Counted from the first letter of the stretch, positions 41,921 to 50,701 are shown. The stretch is DNA of 64,000 nt from Phycisphaeraceae bacterium (GCA_020639135.1 JACKHE010000004.1:62001-126000), one strand, 5' to 3'. The notes: a model not told the origin generated them from the sequence alone. A program made the numbers and translations.

Positions 41921-44221
41921 GTGACGCAGTCTCGGTGGTCGAGGGTGAAATCGCTGTACGCCGAGGCGTCGGAGCTGCCGTCGCAGGCGCGGGGTCGGTT
42001 CCTGGATTCGGCGTGCGGGGGCGACGCGGCGCTCAAGCGCGAGGTGGAGACGCTGCTGCGCGCCGGTGACGAGTCGGAGGAGTTCCTGACGCCCCCGACG
42101 CGAACGGTTGCGGCGGGGTTCGAGCCGGGGATGGACCGGGCGCCGCACAGCCGGGTGGGGCCTTACGAGATCGTGCGTCGTCTTGGCGCGGGCGGGATGG
42201 GGACGGTGTACCTGGCGGAGCGTGTGGACGGGCAGGTGCGCACGAGCGTGGCGGTGAAGATCGTCAAGCGTGGTATGGACACGGAGCAGATCCTGCTGCG
42301 GTTCGCCAACGAGCGGCAGGCGCTGGCGGAGTTGCACCACCCGAACATCGCGTCGTTTCTCGACGCGGGGATGACCGATGACGGGCTGCCGTACATCATC
42401 ATGGAGTACATCGACGGTGTGCGGATCGACCGGCACTGCGCCGAGCACCATCTCGACGTGCGCGACCGGCTGCGGCTGATGCGGCGGGTGTGCGACCCTG
42501 TGAGCCACGCACACCGGAACCTGTTCATCCACCGGGACCTGAAGCCGAGCAACATCCTGATCACGGAATCGGGCGAGCCCAAGCTGCTGGACTTCGGTCT
42601 GGCGAAGGTGCTGACGGCGGGCGCGCACGACGCGACGCGGACGATGACCTCGACGGAGCAGCGGTTCCTGACGCCCGATTACGCGAGCCCGGAGCAGGTG
42701 CTGGGCGCGCACATGACGACGGCGAGCGACGTGTATTCGCTGGGCGTGCTGCTATACAAGCTGCTGACGGGGAGCCCCCCCTACCGGTTCCGGGGCGTGC
42801 CGACGCGTGAGATCGAGCGGGCGCTGCGCGAGGGGACGCCGCCGATGCCCAGCGCGAAGGTGGCGGCGCTGGGCGCCGCGCGGAACACGCCGGAGGCGGA
42901 CGAGTTCCGTGATTTCCTGGAAGGTCTGGCGCCGTCGGAGGCGACACCCGAGCGGCTGCGGCGCGCGCTGCGCGGGGACCTGGACAACATCCTGCTCAAG
43001 GCGATCCACCCGGAGCCGGAGCGTCGGTACTCGGGCGTGGATCAGCTCCGCGACGACATCGAGCGGTATCTCAACGGGATGCCGGTGCTGGCGCGGAAGG
43101 ACACGATCGCGTACCGGGCGGGGAAGTTCGTCCGCCGGAACAAGGGGCCGGTGACGGCGGCGTGCGTGATCGGGACGCTGCTGGTCGGGGGCGGCGCGGC
43201 GGTGGCGTGGCAGGCGAAGATCGCGGCGTCGGCGCGGGAGCGGGAGACGAAGGCGCAGCTCAAGGAGTACGCGCTGCAGCAGACGCTGCTGAATATCCTC
43301 AACACGGCGGACCCGAGCGGGGCGGAGCCGGTGGACGCGATCGACTCGCTGTACGAGCGGTTCGCGACGCGGGTGGACCGTGGGCTGAGCCCGGAGCCGG
43401 AGGTCGATGCGCAGCTGCTGGAGCAGTTCGGGCGGATCTACTACGCGCACGGGCGGTACGGGGAGGCGGCGGACGTGTTGCGGAAGGCGGTGGGCCGGCG
43501 GCAGACGATCTCGGGCTGGTCGAGCAGCCCGCAGATGGCGTCGGCGCTGCACCTGCTCGGGACGGTGCTGACCGATGCGCGGCAGTACGAGGAGGCGGAG
43601 AACGCGCTGCGCTCGGCGCTGACGATCCGGACGCGGCTCTACGGCGAGAACGACAACCGCGTGGCGGGGATCATGGACAACCTGACGGAGCTGCTGGCGT
43701 GGCAGGGGCGGTACGAGGAGGGCGAGGAGCTGTTCCACCGGGCCGAGGCGATCTACACGAGGACGCTGGCGTTCTCGGATCTGCACCTGCTGGAGCAGTC
43801 GGTGAAGATCGCGAACATCATGATCGAGCGCGGGGACCTGGACGAGGCGCAGGCGTTGCACGACGCCACGCTGGAGGAGGTGCACGAGCGGCTCGGCGAC
43901 GAGAACGAGTACCTGGTGGGTCTGCTGCTGGTCGAGGGGAAGATCCTGCGAGGGCGCGGCGAGCTGGGGGCGTCGGTCGAGGTCCACCGGGAGCTGATCT
44001 CGCGGCTGGAGGCGATGCACGAGCACCGGACGCACCCGGACCTGGCCGAGGCGTACGCCAGCGCCGGGGAGACGTACGAGGCGCTGGGCGAGTACGACCG
44101 CGCGGTCGCGGAGTACGACCGGGCGCTGAAGATGCAGCGGCTGCTGTACGGGCCCAACCACCCGGTGACGAAGCGGACACTGGCGCACCTGGAGGCGGCG
44201 CTGTCGGCGGGCGGGGCGTGA
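41921..44221 (+). CDS. Ser/Thr protein kinase with TM helix and TPR repeats
   Basis: This 766-aa membrane kinase is of the planctomycete type. A short N-terminal helical segment (residues 1-60) precedes the kinase domain (about residues 81-365). The domain has glycine loop 'LGAGGMGTVYLAE', lysine in 'VAVKIVK', catalytic 'FIHRDLKPSNILI' near residue 203, 'DFGLAKV' and 'TPDYASPEQ'. One transmembrane helix (about residues 409-430) is followed by about 330 residues of tetratricopeptide repeats outside the cytoplasm, probably for ligand or partner binding. The GTG start has GGGAG 7 nt upstream. In planctomycetes such kinases often sit beside an ECF sigma factor; none is adjacent here. Confidence 0.95.
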   Translation: MTQSRWSRVKSLYAEASELPSQARGRFLDSACGGDAALKREVETLLRAGDESEEFLTPPTRTVAAGFEPGMDRAPHSRVGPYEIVRRLGAGGMGTVYLAERVDGQVRTSVAVKIVKRGMDTEQILLRFANERQALAELHHPNIASFLDAGMTDDGLPYIIMEYIDGVRIDRHCAEHHLDVRDRLRLMRRVCDPVSHAHRNLFIHRDLKPSNILITESGEPKLLDFGLAKVLTAGAHDATRTMTSTEQRFLTPDYASPEQVLGAHMTTASDVYSLGVLLYKLLTGSPPYRFRGVPTREIERALREGTPPMPSAKVAALGAARNTPEADEFRDFLEGLAPSEATPERLRRALRGDLDNILLKAIHPEPERRYSGVDQLRDDIERYLNGMPVLARKDTIAYRAGKFVRRNKGPVTAACVIGTLLVGGGAAVAWQAKIAASARERETKAQLKEYALQQTLLNILNTADPSGAEPVDAIDSLYERFATRVDRGLSPEPEVDAQLLEQFGRIYYAHGRYGEAADVLRKAVGRRQTISGWSSSPQMASALHLLGTVLTDARQYEEAENALRSALTIRTRLYGENDNRVAGIMDNLTELLAWQGRYEEGEELFHRAEAIYTRTLAFSDLHLLEQSVKIANIMIERGDLDEAQALHDATLEEVHERLGDENEYLVGLLLVEGKILRGRGELGASVEVHRELISRLEAMHEHRTHPDLAEAYASAGETYEALGEYDRAVAEYDRALKMQRLLYGPNHPVTKRTLAHLEAALSAGGA

Positions 44222-44228
44222 GCGCACG

Positions 44229-44262
44229 AAAAACGCCCCGGCGCAGGGCGCGGCCGGGGCGT
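44229..44262 (-). terminator. Terminator of the multiheme cytochrome-porin operon
   Basis: On the minus strand a 10-bp stem (ACGCCCCGGC / GCCGGGGCGT, loop of 10) is followed directly by five T. It starts 22 nt after the porin stop and closes the leftward operon from 50.6 kb. The kinase gene ends here from the other side and may use the same hairpin. Confidence 0.85.
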
Positions 44263-44284
44263 GCGATCGCTGGTGGGAGTTGAA

Positions 44285-45592
44285 TCAGAAGAGGAGCTGG
44301 AACTGCGCCATCAGTGTGAACTGGTTGTCGTGGTCGTCGGCGAGGATCCCGAAGAGGCTGCTCGCGGGCGTGCGACCGCCGGTGTTGGCGAAGTTGCCAG
44401 CGACGGTGGTCGTTGTGGGATCGAGGAAGAGCTCGCCCTGGAGGGTGAAGCGAGCGGCGTGGCCGTGGAGGTACCAGTTGACGCCGAGCGCGATGGCGTT
44501 GAAGTTGTCATCGGCGGGGGCGCGGGCGCTGTCGGGCAGGATGACGGAGTAGCGTCCGAAGAGCTCGGTGTTGTCGGCGATGTAGTAGCCGCCCTGGAGG
44601 ACGAAGCCGAAGTCGTCGAAGTCGGCGCCGGGGACGCCGGCCTCGTCCGAGACGTGGTAGCCGGTGGCGGTGGCGAAGACGTTCCAGCCGTCGTTCTTGT
44701 AGTTGAGGTCGGCGGTCCAGGCGAAGAGGCTCTGCTCGGTCCCGCCGATGTTGAGGTCGGGTCCGGACTCGTAGTGAACGGCGCCGCCGAGGGCGAAGGC
44801 TTCCTCGCTGCCTCTCGGGCTGGTGAGGGGACCCGAGACGCTGTTCCAGTCTCCGGAGAGCTTGAACTCGCCTCGTGCGGTGAAGGCGTAGTCGGCGGGC
44901 GAGGCGCCGAGGTCGGTGTTCTGGGATCGGAGGCCGTCGGAGAAGGTGAGGAAGAGGCGGAAGTCGTCGGCGCTGTAGGTGAACATGGCGCCCTGGGAGC
45001 GGAAGCCGCCGAGGAGGTAGGCGACCGGCGAGCGCTCGATGGTCTGGAGCTTGACGTCGCCGTGGTGCCACTCGCGGTCGAAGGCGTGGAGGCCCTGGCC
45101 GAGGCGGAGCGACCAGCCGTCGCCGAGTTTGAAGGTGACGAAGGCGTCGTCGAGTCCGGCGGCGCCGGTCGCGGCGCTGAAGTTGAACCGGATCTGGTAG
45201 CCGATGTCCTCGTGGATCTTGCCCTTGAAGAACATGACGGTTCTCGGGGCGCTGAAGCCGGGGGTGAAGTCGTCTCCGGCGGTGTTGTCGGGTCTGAAGT
45301 TGAGGGCGTAGCGGAACTGCATGAAGCCCTTGACCTGGAGGTTGAAGGCGCCGTCGGCGGAGGAGAGGAAGAAGCCGCCCCCGTCGTGTCCGGCGGTGGC
45401 GCCGGACTGGAGGAGGCTGGAGCGGCCCTCGGCGTCGGAGATCATCTCGGCGACGATGGCGCGGACCTCGTCCGCGCTGGTCGGCGCGTCGGTCTGGGCG
45501 GCGAGCGCGGCGCCGCTCGATGCGCAGGCGCCGAGCAACGCGAGGGTGGGCGCAAGCGTGGGCGCGAGGGTGGAGGAGAGGGGACGAAGCAT
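44285..45592 (-). CDS. Porin-like outer-membrane protein (OprO/OprP type)
   Basis: This 435-aa protein has a signal peptide ending in A-L-A-A-Q. A short helical segment ('ADEVRAIVAEMISDAEGRSSLLQSG') comes next, and then an alternating beta-strand pattern with many aromatic belt residues ('LQVKGFMQFRYALNF', 'GFVLQGGYYIADNTELFGRYS'). It ends in Phe, as outer-membrane barrels do. The pattern fits the phosphate-selective porin O/P superfamily. GGAG lies before the ATG. It is the last gene of the multiheme cytochrome operon and probably admits that system's substrate into the periplasm. Confidence 0.87.
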   Translation of the reverse strand: MLRPLSSTLAPTLAPTLALLGACASSGAALAAQTDAPTSADEVRAIVAEMISDAEGRSSLLQSGATAGHDGGGFFLSSADGAFNLQVKGFMQFRYALNFRPDNTAGDDFTPGFSAPRTVMFFKGKIHEDIGYQIRFNFSAATGAAGLDDAFVTFKLGDGWSLRLGQGLHAFDREWHHGDVKLQTIERSPVAYLLGGFRSQGAMFTYSADDFRLFLTFSDGLRSQNTDLGASPADYAFTARGEFKLSGDWNSVSGPLTSPRGSEEAFALGGAVHYESGPDLNIGGTEQSLFAWTADLNYKNDGWNVFATATGYHVSDEAGVPGADFDDFGFVLQGGYYIADNTELFGRYSVILPDSARAPADDNFNAIALGVNWYLHGHAARFTLQGELFLDPTTTTVAGNFANTGGRTPASSLFGILADDHDNQFTLMAQFQLLF

Positions 45593-45640
45593 GTTGTTTC
45601 TCCTTGGATGGTGAGGGATTTTTGTTCTGGAGTCGGCGCG

Positions 45641-46120
45641 TCAGTCGCCGAGGGGGATGCTGTCAACGAGTTCGCACAGCGCGTTGTAATAGGTGTCGGT
45701 GTCGATGCCGAGGAGCGCGGCGCCGAAGGCCTCGGCGTCCTCGGGCGCGACGATGTCGCCGTAGTTGACGGAGGGGATGTGGTAGGCGATGAGCAGGGGC
45801 CATGCGTCGGGCTGGTTGCGGAACCAGGGGTTGATGAAGAGGCAGTAGCCGTCGGCGGGTCGGTCTCCCAGGGGCATGGGCCAGGCGAACTCGCCGGGCT
45901 CGAGCGGCAGGTCGTCGAAGCGGACGCCGACGGGGTAGCGGACGAGCGAGCGGTCATCGAGGAGGCTCATGATCGCCTCGGCGTCGATGTAGAGGCCGCG
46001 GCTGAGGCGCGCCTCGGTCGCCCTGGCGACGAGGTGATCGCGCAGCGCCGCGGTGGCGTCGGACTCGGAGAGTCTGACGGGGTTCCTCGCGGCGCCGGCG
46101 ATCGTCTCGTTGGTCTGCAT
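45641..46120 (-). CDS. Unknown 159-aa protein in cytochrome operon
   Basis: The protein begins MQTNETIAGAARNPVRLSESD and has no signal peptide or transmembrane helix. It contains 'TEARLSRGLYIDAEAIMSLLDD', then 'VRYPVGVRFDDLPLEPGEFAWPMPLGDRP' and 'YHIPSVNYGDIVAPEDAEAFGAALLGID'. I do not recognise it. It starts 17 nt after the octaheme cytochrome stop, and the porin follows 48 nt later, so it belongs to the operon. With no heme motif and a cytoplasmic look, it may help assembly or regulation. A longer frame upstream overlaps the cytochrome and is not used. Confidence 0.75.
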   Translation of the reverse strand: MQTNETIAGAARNPVRLSESDATAALRDHLVARATEARLSRGLYIDAEAIMSLLDDRSLVRYPVGVRFDDLPLEPGEFAWPMPLGDRPADGYCLFINPWFRNQPDAWPLLIAYHIPSVNYGDIVAPEDAEAFGAALLGIDTDTYYNALCELVDSIPLGD

Positions 46121-46137
46121 GGCCGTGTTGTTCGTCG

Positions 46138-47586
46138 TCACTTGTCGTAACGTTTCTTGAAGTCTTCGGCGGCCTGCTTGCGCGCGGCCTGCTCGGAGGG
46201 GTCCATCTTGCCGAGGTACCACTTGTGGTCGTCGGTGTTGAGGATCTCGTCGATCTTGGCCTGGAGTGCTTCGGCGGCCTTGACCTTCGAGGGGTCGCTC
46301 GCATGACTGGCGCGCTCGACAAGCTCTTCGAGTTCGGGGATGAACTCGGAGTAGAAGTTCCGCGCGATCTCGTAGGTGCCGTGCCAGTGGGTGTAGTCGG
46401 GGGCCATCATGGCCGCGGCGTGCCTGGCTCTGCGTCCCTCGTGGTGCCAGAGCTCGAACCAGGTCCAGTCGATCTTGTTGGCGAAGGCGGTGGGCTTCAT
46501 GAGGGGTTTGGCGAGGGCCATGAGCTCGAGCCCCGGCTTGGCGAACTTGGTGTTGTAGAGGTCAACGAGGCCGTCGTACTGGACGTAGAAGTTTTCCACC
46601 CACTGTGTTTCGTGGCAGTTGAGGCAGACGTCCTTCATGTTCTGCCTGCGGACCTGCCAGGGGACGTTGGCTCCCGGGAGGCCCATCTTGGCGTCGGAGA
46701 CCTCGGGCCTGACGGAGACGGCCGGGCGGTTGTTCCAGCTGATGCGCATGCCGATGTCGTGGGTGACGCTCTGGGTTTTGGTAGCGGACATGTGGCAGGT
46801 GGCGCAGGTGGGGGCGGCCCAGTAGTCCTCGCCGACGATCCACTTCTCGTTGTCGAGGTTCATGTCGTTGATCTTGGAGAAGAAGTTGATGCCGTGCTTG
46901 GACTCCTCGTAGATCTCCTTCTGTGGATGGTCGGGCCCGAGGTGGCACTTGCCGCAGGTGTCGGGGTGGCGTGCCTGCGCGACGGAGAAGTCGTGGCGTG
47001 TGTGGCAGGCGTTGCAGGAGCCCTCGGTGCCGTCGGGGTTGATGCGCCCGATTCCCGAGTTGGGGTAGGTGGCGGGGTCGAGCTTGCCCCCGGCGAGGAC
47101 CTTGATCTCGGAGCCGTGGCACTGCCAGCAGCCGTTGACTGCGGCGGCGGAGACGCCCTCGGTGAAGGCCATGGTGTGCAGCCCCTTGTTGCCCTCGACG
47201 ACTTCGGCGAGAACGTTGTCGAGGGAGCCGAGGATGCGGCCGGCCTTGGAGTGGTGGGAGCCCGCGAACTCCTCGACCTCGCGGGAGTGGCAGCGGGCGC
47301 AGTCCTTGGGTGTGACAAGGACGGAGATGGTGTTGCCGTAGTGATCGAAGGCGTCGGGGTCGCGTTTGTCGGCGTTGTGGCACTCGTAGCAGCCGACGTT
47401 GGCGCGGTAGTGGGTGCTGGTCCCCCATTGCTGGTAGAGGCCCGGGTCGGCCTTCTGGTGGCAATCGACGCACTCCCGGGTGATGTCGCTGATATTCGGG
47501 AGGGCGATGGCCTGGCCCATCGCGGCCTGCCCGAACGCGACCGCTCCGGCTGCGAGCGAGAGCGCTGCGGTGATTGTTCGTTTCAT
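46138..47586 (-). CDS. Octaheme c-type cytochrome, hydroxylamine oxidoreductase-like
   Basis: This 482-aa periplasmic protein has a signal peptide (residues 1-26) and eight C-x2-C-H heme motifs between residues 38 and 323: CVDCH, CYECH, CARCH, CWQCH, CNACH, CGKCH, CATCH and CLNCH. 'RHPDTCGKCHLGPDHPQKEIYEESKHGI' is the hallmark segment of the HAO family. Such enzymes oxidise hydroxylamine or hydrazine, or run in reverse as nitrite or hydroxylamine reductases. The direction depends on a tyrosine cross-link I cannot verify by eye. GGGAG lies 7 nt before the ATG. It overlaps the NrfD gene by 4 nt, which favours exchange of electrons with the quinone pool. Confidence 0.92.
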   Translation of the reverse strand: MKRTITAALSLAAGAVAFGQAAMGQAIALPNISDITRECVDCHQKADPGLYQQWGTSTHYRANVGCYECHNADKRDPDAFDHYGNTISVLVTPKDCARCHSREVEEFAGSHHSKAGRILGSLDNVLAEVVEGNKGLHTMAFTEGVSAAAVNGCWQCHGSEIKVLAGGKLDPATYPNSGIGRINPDGTEGSCNACHTRHDFSVAQARHPDTCGKCHLGPDHPQKEIYEESKHGINFFSKINDMNLDNEKWIVGEDYWAAPTCATCHMSATKTQSVTHDIGMRISWNNRPAVSVRPEVSDAKMGLPGANVPWQVRRQNMKDVCLNCHETQWVENFYVQYDGLVDLYNTKFAKPGLELMALAKPLMKPTAFANKIDWTWFELWHHEGRRARHAAAMMAPDYTHWHGTYEIARNFYSEFIPELEELVERASHASDPSKVKAAEALQAKIDEILNTDDHKWYLGKMDPSEQAARKQAAEDFKKRYDK

Positions 47587-48845
47587 TGATGGTCTCCCGA
47601 ATGCTGATGTTCGCGGCGGTCTTGACCGGACGCCGAGTCGGTGTGGTACGCGCGGTCGATGGTGAGCTCCCCGTAGAGGACGGGGATGGTGATGCGGACG
47701 AAGATGGTGTAGAGGAGTGCGCCGAAGGCGAGGATCCCGAGGCAGACGAGGATCTCGTTGCGTGTCGGCGTGTATTCGACGATCTCGCCCAGGGGGCTGG
47801 GGATGAAGGCGGGGACGATCAGGCCCATGCCCTTCTCGATCCAGATGCCGACGACCATGGCGACACAGGCGAGGTTGAGCAGCGGGAGGCGCTGCCTCCA
47901 GGGCGAGAAGAGGATCACGAGCGCGCCGAGGTTGAGCGCGATGGCGGTCCAGATCCATGGGACGAGGGCGTTGTGCCCGTGGAGCCCGAAGAAGAGGTAC
48001 TGCGCGGAGACGACGTGGGCCGAGTGGGTGTAGAACTCGGTGAAGAGCTCGGAGCCGAGCAGGAACATGTTGATGCTCAGGGCGATGGTGGCGATGGATC
48101 GGAGCGTGTGGATGGCGCCGTCGCTGACGAGATAGCCGGTGGCGCGGCGGATGATCTGGAGCGTGAGGATGATGATGGCCGGGCCCGCGGCGAAGGCGGA
48201 GGCGAGGAACCTGGGCGCGATGACGGCGCTGTTCCAGAAGGGCCGGCCCCCGAGACCGGCGTAGAGGAACGCGGTGACGGTGTGGATGCTGATGGCCCAG
48301 ACGATGGCGATGAAGACGAAGGGGATGTAGAAGGCCCGGCTCGGCGGTCGGCGCCGGTAGGCGCAGTAGATGAGGTATCCGCAGATGTGGAGGTTGAGCA
48401 GCAGGTAGCCGTTGAGTGCGATGACGTCCCAGGTGAGGATGGAGATGGGGAAGTTGAACCGCAGGAGGAGGTGGTGGGCGCGGTCCGGGCGGCCCATGTC
48501 CACGACGATGAAGAGCAGACACATGACGATCGCGACGACGGCGAGGAGTTCGCCGTAGATCACGAGGTTGTGGAGCTCCTTGTGGCGGTAGATATAGACG
48601 GGGATGACCATCATCGCGGCGGCGGCCGCGACGCCGACGAGGAAGGTGAAGTTGGCGATGTACAGGCCCCAGGAGACCTGGTCGGTCATGCCGGTGGTGG
48701 CGAGGCCCTGGACGAACTGCTTCGCGTAGGCGTTGAGGCCGACGAGGGCGATCATGGTCAGCGCCAGCATCCAGAGGTAGTACCTCCAGTCGCCCTGGAA
48801 GCTGAGGCGGAAGCAGCGGAAGAGGAACGTGGTGTAGTCCTTCAT
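47583..48845 (-). CDS. NrfD/PsrC-type quinone-interacting membrane subunit
   Basis: This 420-aa integral membrane protein has about ten helices and belongs to the NrfD/PsrC/DsrP family, which exchanges electrons with the quinone pool. Typical parts are 'WGLYIANFTFLVGVAAAAAM', 'RPDRAHHLLLRFNFPISILTWDVIALNGYLLLN' and 'HTVTAFLYAGLGGRPFWNSAVIAPRFLASAFAAGPA'. It carries no cofactor itself and normally docks a 4Fe-4S subunit. Here that subunit is the gene directly upstream, which overlaps it by 4 nt. It overlaps the octaheme gene downstream in the same way. The complex would link quinone to periplasmic multiheme cytochromes. Confidence 0.95.
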   Translation of the reverse strand: MKDYTTFLFRCFRLSFQGDWRYYLWMLALTMIALVGLNAYAKQFVQGLATTGMTDQVSWGLYIANFTFLVGVAAAAAMMVIPVYIYRHKELHNLVIYGELLAVVAIVMCLLFIVVDMGRPDRAHHLLLRFNFPISILTWDVIALNGYLLLNLHICGYLIYCAYRRRPPSRAFYIPFVFIAIVWAISIHTVTAFLYAGLGGRPFWNSAVIAPRFLASAFAAGPAIIILTLQIIRRATGYLVSDGAIHTLRSIATIALSINMFLLGSELFTEFYTHSAHVVSAQYLFFGLHGHNALVPWIWTAIALNLGALVILFSPWRQRLPLLNLACVAMVVGIWIEKGMGLIVPAFIPSPLGEIVEYTPTRNEILVCLGILAFGALLYTIFVRITIPVLYGELTIDRAYHTDSASGQDRREHQHSGDHQ

Positions 48846-49894
48846 GACCCGGCGCCCTCCACGCTGATGTTGCGGAGCGGGTCGCGTTCATCGAAGTAGT
48901 AGAAGAAGCGCGGGAGCGTGCCGACGTCCTCCTTGAGGACGAAGACGCGCTTGGTGCGGAGCACCTCGCGGACCTCGCTGTCGGGATCGAGGACGTTGCC
49001 GAACTTGCGCGAGCCGGTGGGGCAGACCTCGAGACACGCGGGCATGCGGCCCTGCCTCGTGCGATGCAGGCAGAAGTGGCACTTCTCCATGACGCCCTTG
49101 GGCCTGGGGCGGTTGGAGAGGTAGGACATGTTGAGGTTGAGCTTGTCCCTGGGGATGCTGGGCGTGGTGAAGTTGAACCGGCGCGCCCAGTAGGGGCAGG
49201 CGGCCTCGCAGTAGCGGCACCCGATGCACCAGTCGTAATCGACGACGACGATGCCGTCGGCCTCCTGCCAGGTCGCCTCGACGGGGCAGACCTTGACGCA
49301 GGGCGGGTTGGCGCACTGGTGGCACTGGACCGGCATGTAGTAGTGGCTCTCGTCGGGGACGGTCGGGCGGTCGTAGTGGTGATCGCCCTGCTCGATGTCG
49401 GTGGTGCCGCGTGGCATCTCGATGACGCGGATGTACTGCATCTCGGGGTCGCGGCTCTGGTTGTTCTCGGCAACGCAGGCGTGGACGCACTTTCGGCACC
49501 CGATGCACCTGCTGAGGTTGAGGGCGTACACGAACTCGACGCCGTCGAGGGGCTTGATGTCGCGGATCTCTGGGCGGAGCTCGTAGCGCTGTTCGACCTG
49601 GGCGCGGATGCGGTCGAGCGCCTTGTTCATGTCGCTCTCGGTCATCTCCTTGTAGTGCTTCTGGAGGAACTGCTGCATGGAGAAGCCGTCGCCGGTGAGC
49701 TCGCGCAGCGGGCTGAGGGACGCGGCGAGCGCGGCGAGGCCGCCGGTGGCGCCGGCCGTCGTGCGGAGGAAGCTGCGGCGCGTCATGCCGGGGCGCGAGG
49801 CGACGGGTTGAGCGCCGGAAGTCCCCGCGCAGCCGCAGCCCCCGGAGCCGCAGCCGGCGTCGGAACGGTGTTCGTCAATCAGAGGCAAACGCAT
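48842..49894 (-). CDS. Tat-exported 4Fe-4S ferredoxin subunit (NrfC/DsrO-like)
   Basis: This 350-aa electron-transfer subunit has a twin-arginine signal, R-R-S-F-L-R (residues 39-44), so it is exported folded. Four cysteine clusters follow: CIGCRKCVHAC, CHQCANPPCVKVCP, CIGCRYCEAACP and CHFC...CLEVCP. They are typical of NrfC/PhsB/DsrO proteins with up to four 4Fe-4S centres. The segment before the Tat motif is odd: it holds C-G-S-G-G-C-G-C, a cysteine-glycine cluster normally absent there. A start at residue 37 would remove it, but the ATG at 49894 has a purine-rich site and overlaps the upstream stop (TGATG). It bridges the tetraheme cytochrome and the NrfD subunit. Confidence 0.94.
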   Translation of the reverse strand: MRLPLIDEHRSDAGCGSGGCGCAGTSGAQPVASRPGMTRRSFLRTTAGATGGLAALAASLSPLRELTGDGFSMQQFLQKHYKEMTESDMNKALDRIRAQVEQRYELRPEIRDIKPLDGVEFVYALNLSRCIGCRKCVHACVAENNQSRDPEMQYIRVIEMPRGTTDIEQGDHHYDRPTVPDESHYYMPVQCHQCANPPCVKVCPVEATWQEADGIVVVDYDWCIGCRYCEAACPYWARRFNFTTPSIPRDKLNLNMSYLSNRPRPKGVMEKCHFCLHRTRQGRMPACLEVCPTGSRKFGNVLDPDSEVREVLRTKRVFVLKEDVGTLPRFFYYFDERDPLRNISVEGAGS

Positions 49895-50640
49895 CAGTGC
49901 GCCCCCCCTTCCGTGTAGTCCTGCTCGCTGTTCTGGGGCGCCGTGCCGTGCTCTTCGTCCTGCCAGCGGATCAGCGGGTTGCGCTGCTCGCTGATGTGCG
50001 TGGCGACTTCGGGATCGGGCGAACCCATGCGGAGTGTGTGCGGGCCCGGGAGCGGCCTGATGGGCTCGTAGGCCGGGGCGTGCGGGTTGTGGCACTCGGT
50101 GCAGACGAGCCTGTTGGGCTGGCCCAGGCCGGCGTTCCAGTATCCGAGCGTCTTGCCGTGCGTGCCGAGTTTCCAGTCGTTGTAGATGGGGCCGTGGCAC
50201 TGGGCGCAGAGCTGCTCGACGTCGGCGTAGGGGAGTTTCCCGCCGTGGAGTCCGACGAGTTTGCTGCGGTCGGCGCGGTCGTGGCAGTTGAGGCAGCGGT
50301 CGTTGAGGCCGTGGTTGAGCATGATGTTGGCGTGCTGGACGAGGGGCTCGCCGGTGTTGCGGGAGAGGTCGGCGAGGGCGTGGCAGTCGTTGCAGCGCTG
50401 GCGGATTCCGGCGATGAGCGTCGAAGCCGGGTCGGTCATTCTCTGGAAGCGCGGCGCGGGGTCGATATCGGCGGCGCGAACGACGGGCGTCGCGGCGTCG
50501 GGGACCGGCGCGGTCGGTGCGGCGCCCAGAACAAACCAGAGCGCCAGGAGCAACAGGAGCGGCCCGCAGATCGAGGCGATGACCTCGTTGAGCGCAGCGC
50601 CCCGGTTTTTCGGCGACGATGGTGCGGCTTCAGGTGTCAT
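49894..50640 (-). CDS. Membrane-anchored tetraheme c-type cytochrome
   Basis: This 248-aa protein has an N-terminal transmembrane helix (about residues 22-42) that anchors it facing the periplasm. Four C-x2-C-H motifs follow: CNDCH, CLNCH, CAQCH and CTECH. Spacing is irregular, unlike NapC/NirT, and the many histidines suggest bis-His ligation. It is the first gene of the operon and shares one base with the 4Fe-4S gene. It would pass electrons between the Fe-S/NrfD pair and the octaheme enzyme. A candidate promoter and operator lie just upstream. Confidence 0.9.
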   Translation of the reverse strand: MTPEAAPSSPKNRGAALNEVIASICGPLLLLLALWFVLGAAPTAPVPDAATPVVRAADIDPAPRFQRMTDPASTLIAGIRQRCNDCHALADLSRNTGEPLVQHANIMLNHGLNDRCLNCHDRADRSKLVGLHGGKLPYADVEQLCAQCHGPIYNDWKLGTHGKTLGYWNAGLGQPNRLVCTECHNPHAPAYEPIRPLPGPHTLRMGSPDPEVATHISEQRNPLIRWQDEEHGTAPQNSEQDYTEGGAH

Positions 50641-50672
50641 GGCGGATCACCCCGTCGAATGCGGACATTCGG

Positions 50673-50698
50673 ACCCGATAGAGATCTATTGATCGGGT
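50673..50698. promoter_or_regulatory. Dyad just downstream of the cytochrome-operon promoter
   Basis: Arms ACCCGAT (50673-50679) and ATCGGGT (50692-50698) flank a 12-nt spacer. The dyad lies immediately downstream of the candidate -10 box and would overlap the transcription start, a natural place for repressor binding. The Rrf2-type protein encoded next door is the obvious candidate, by inference. Confidence 0.4.
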
Positions 50699-50701
50699 GA
50701 G

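Noticed and set aside
46138..49473. Single 1111-aa frame covering the octaheme cytochrome and extending upstream
   Set aside because: The upstream two thirds is a shifted reading of the NrfD and Fe-S genes. The real cytochrome starts at 47586, with a signal peptide and ribosome binding site.
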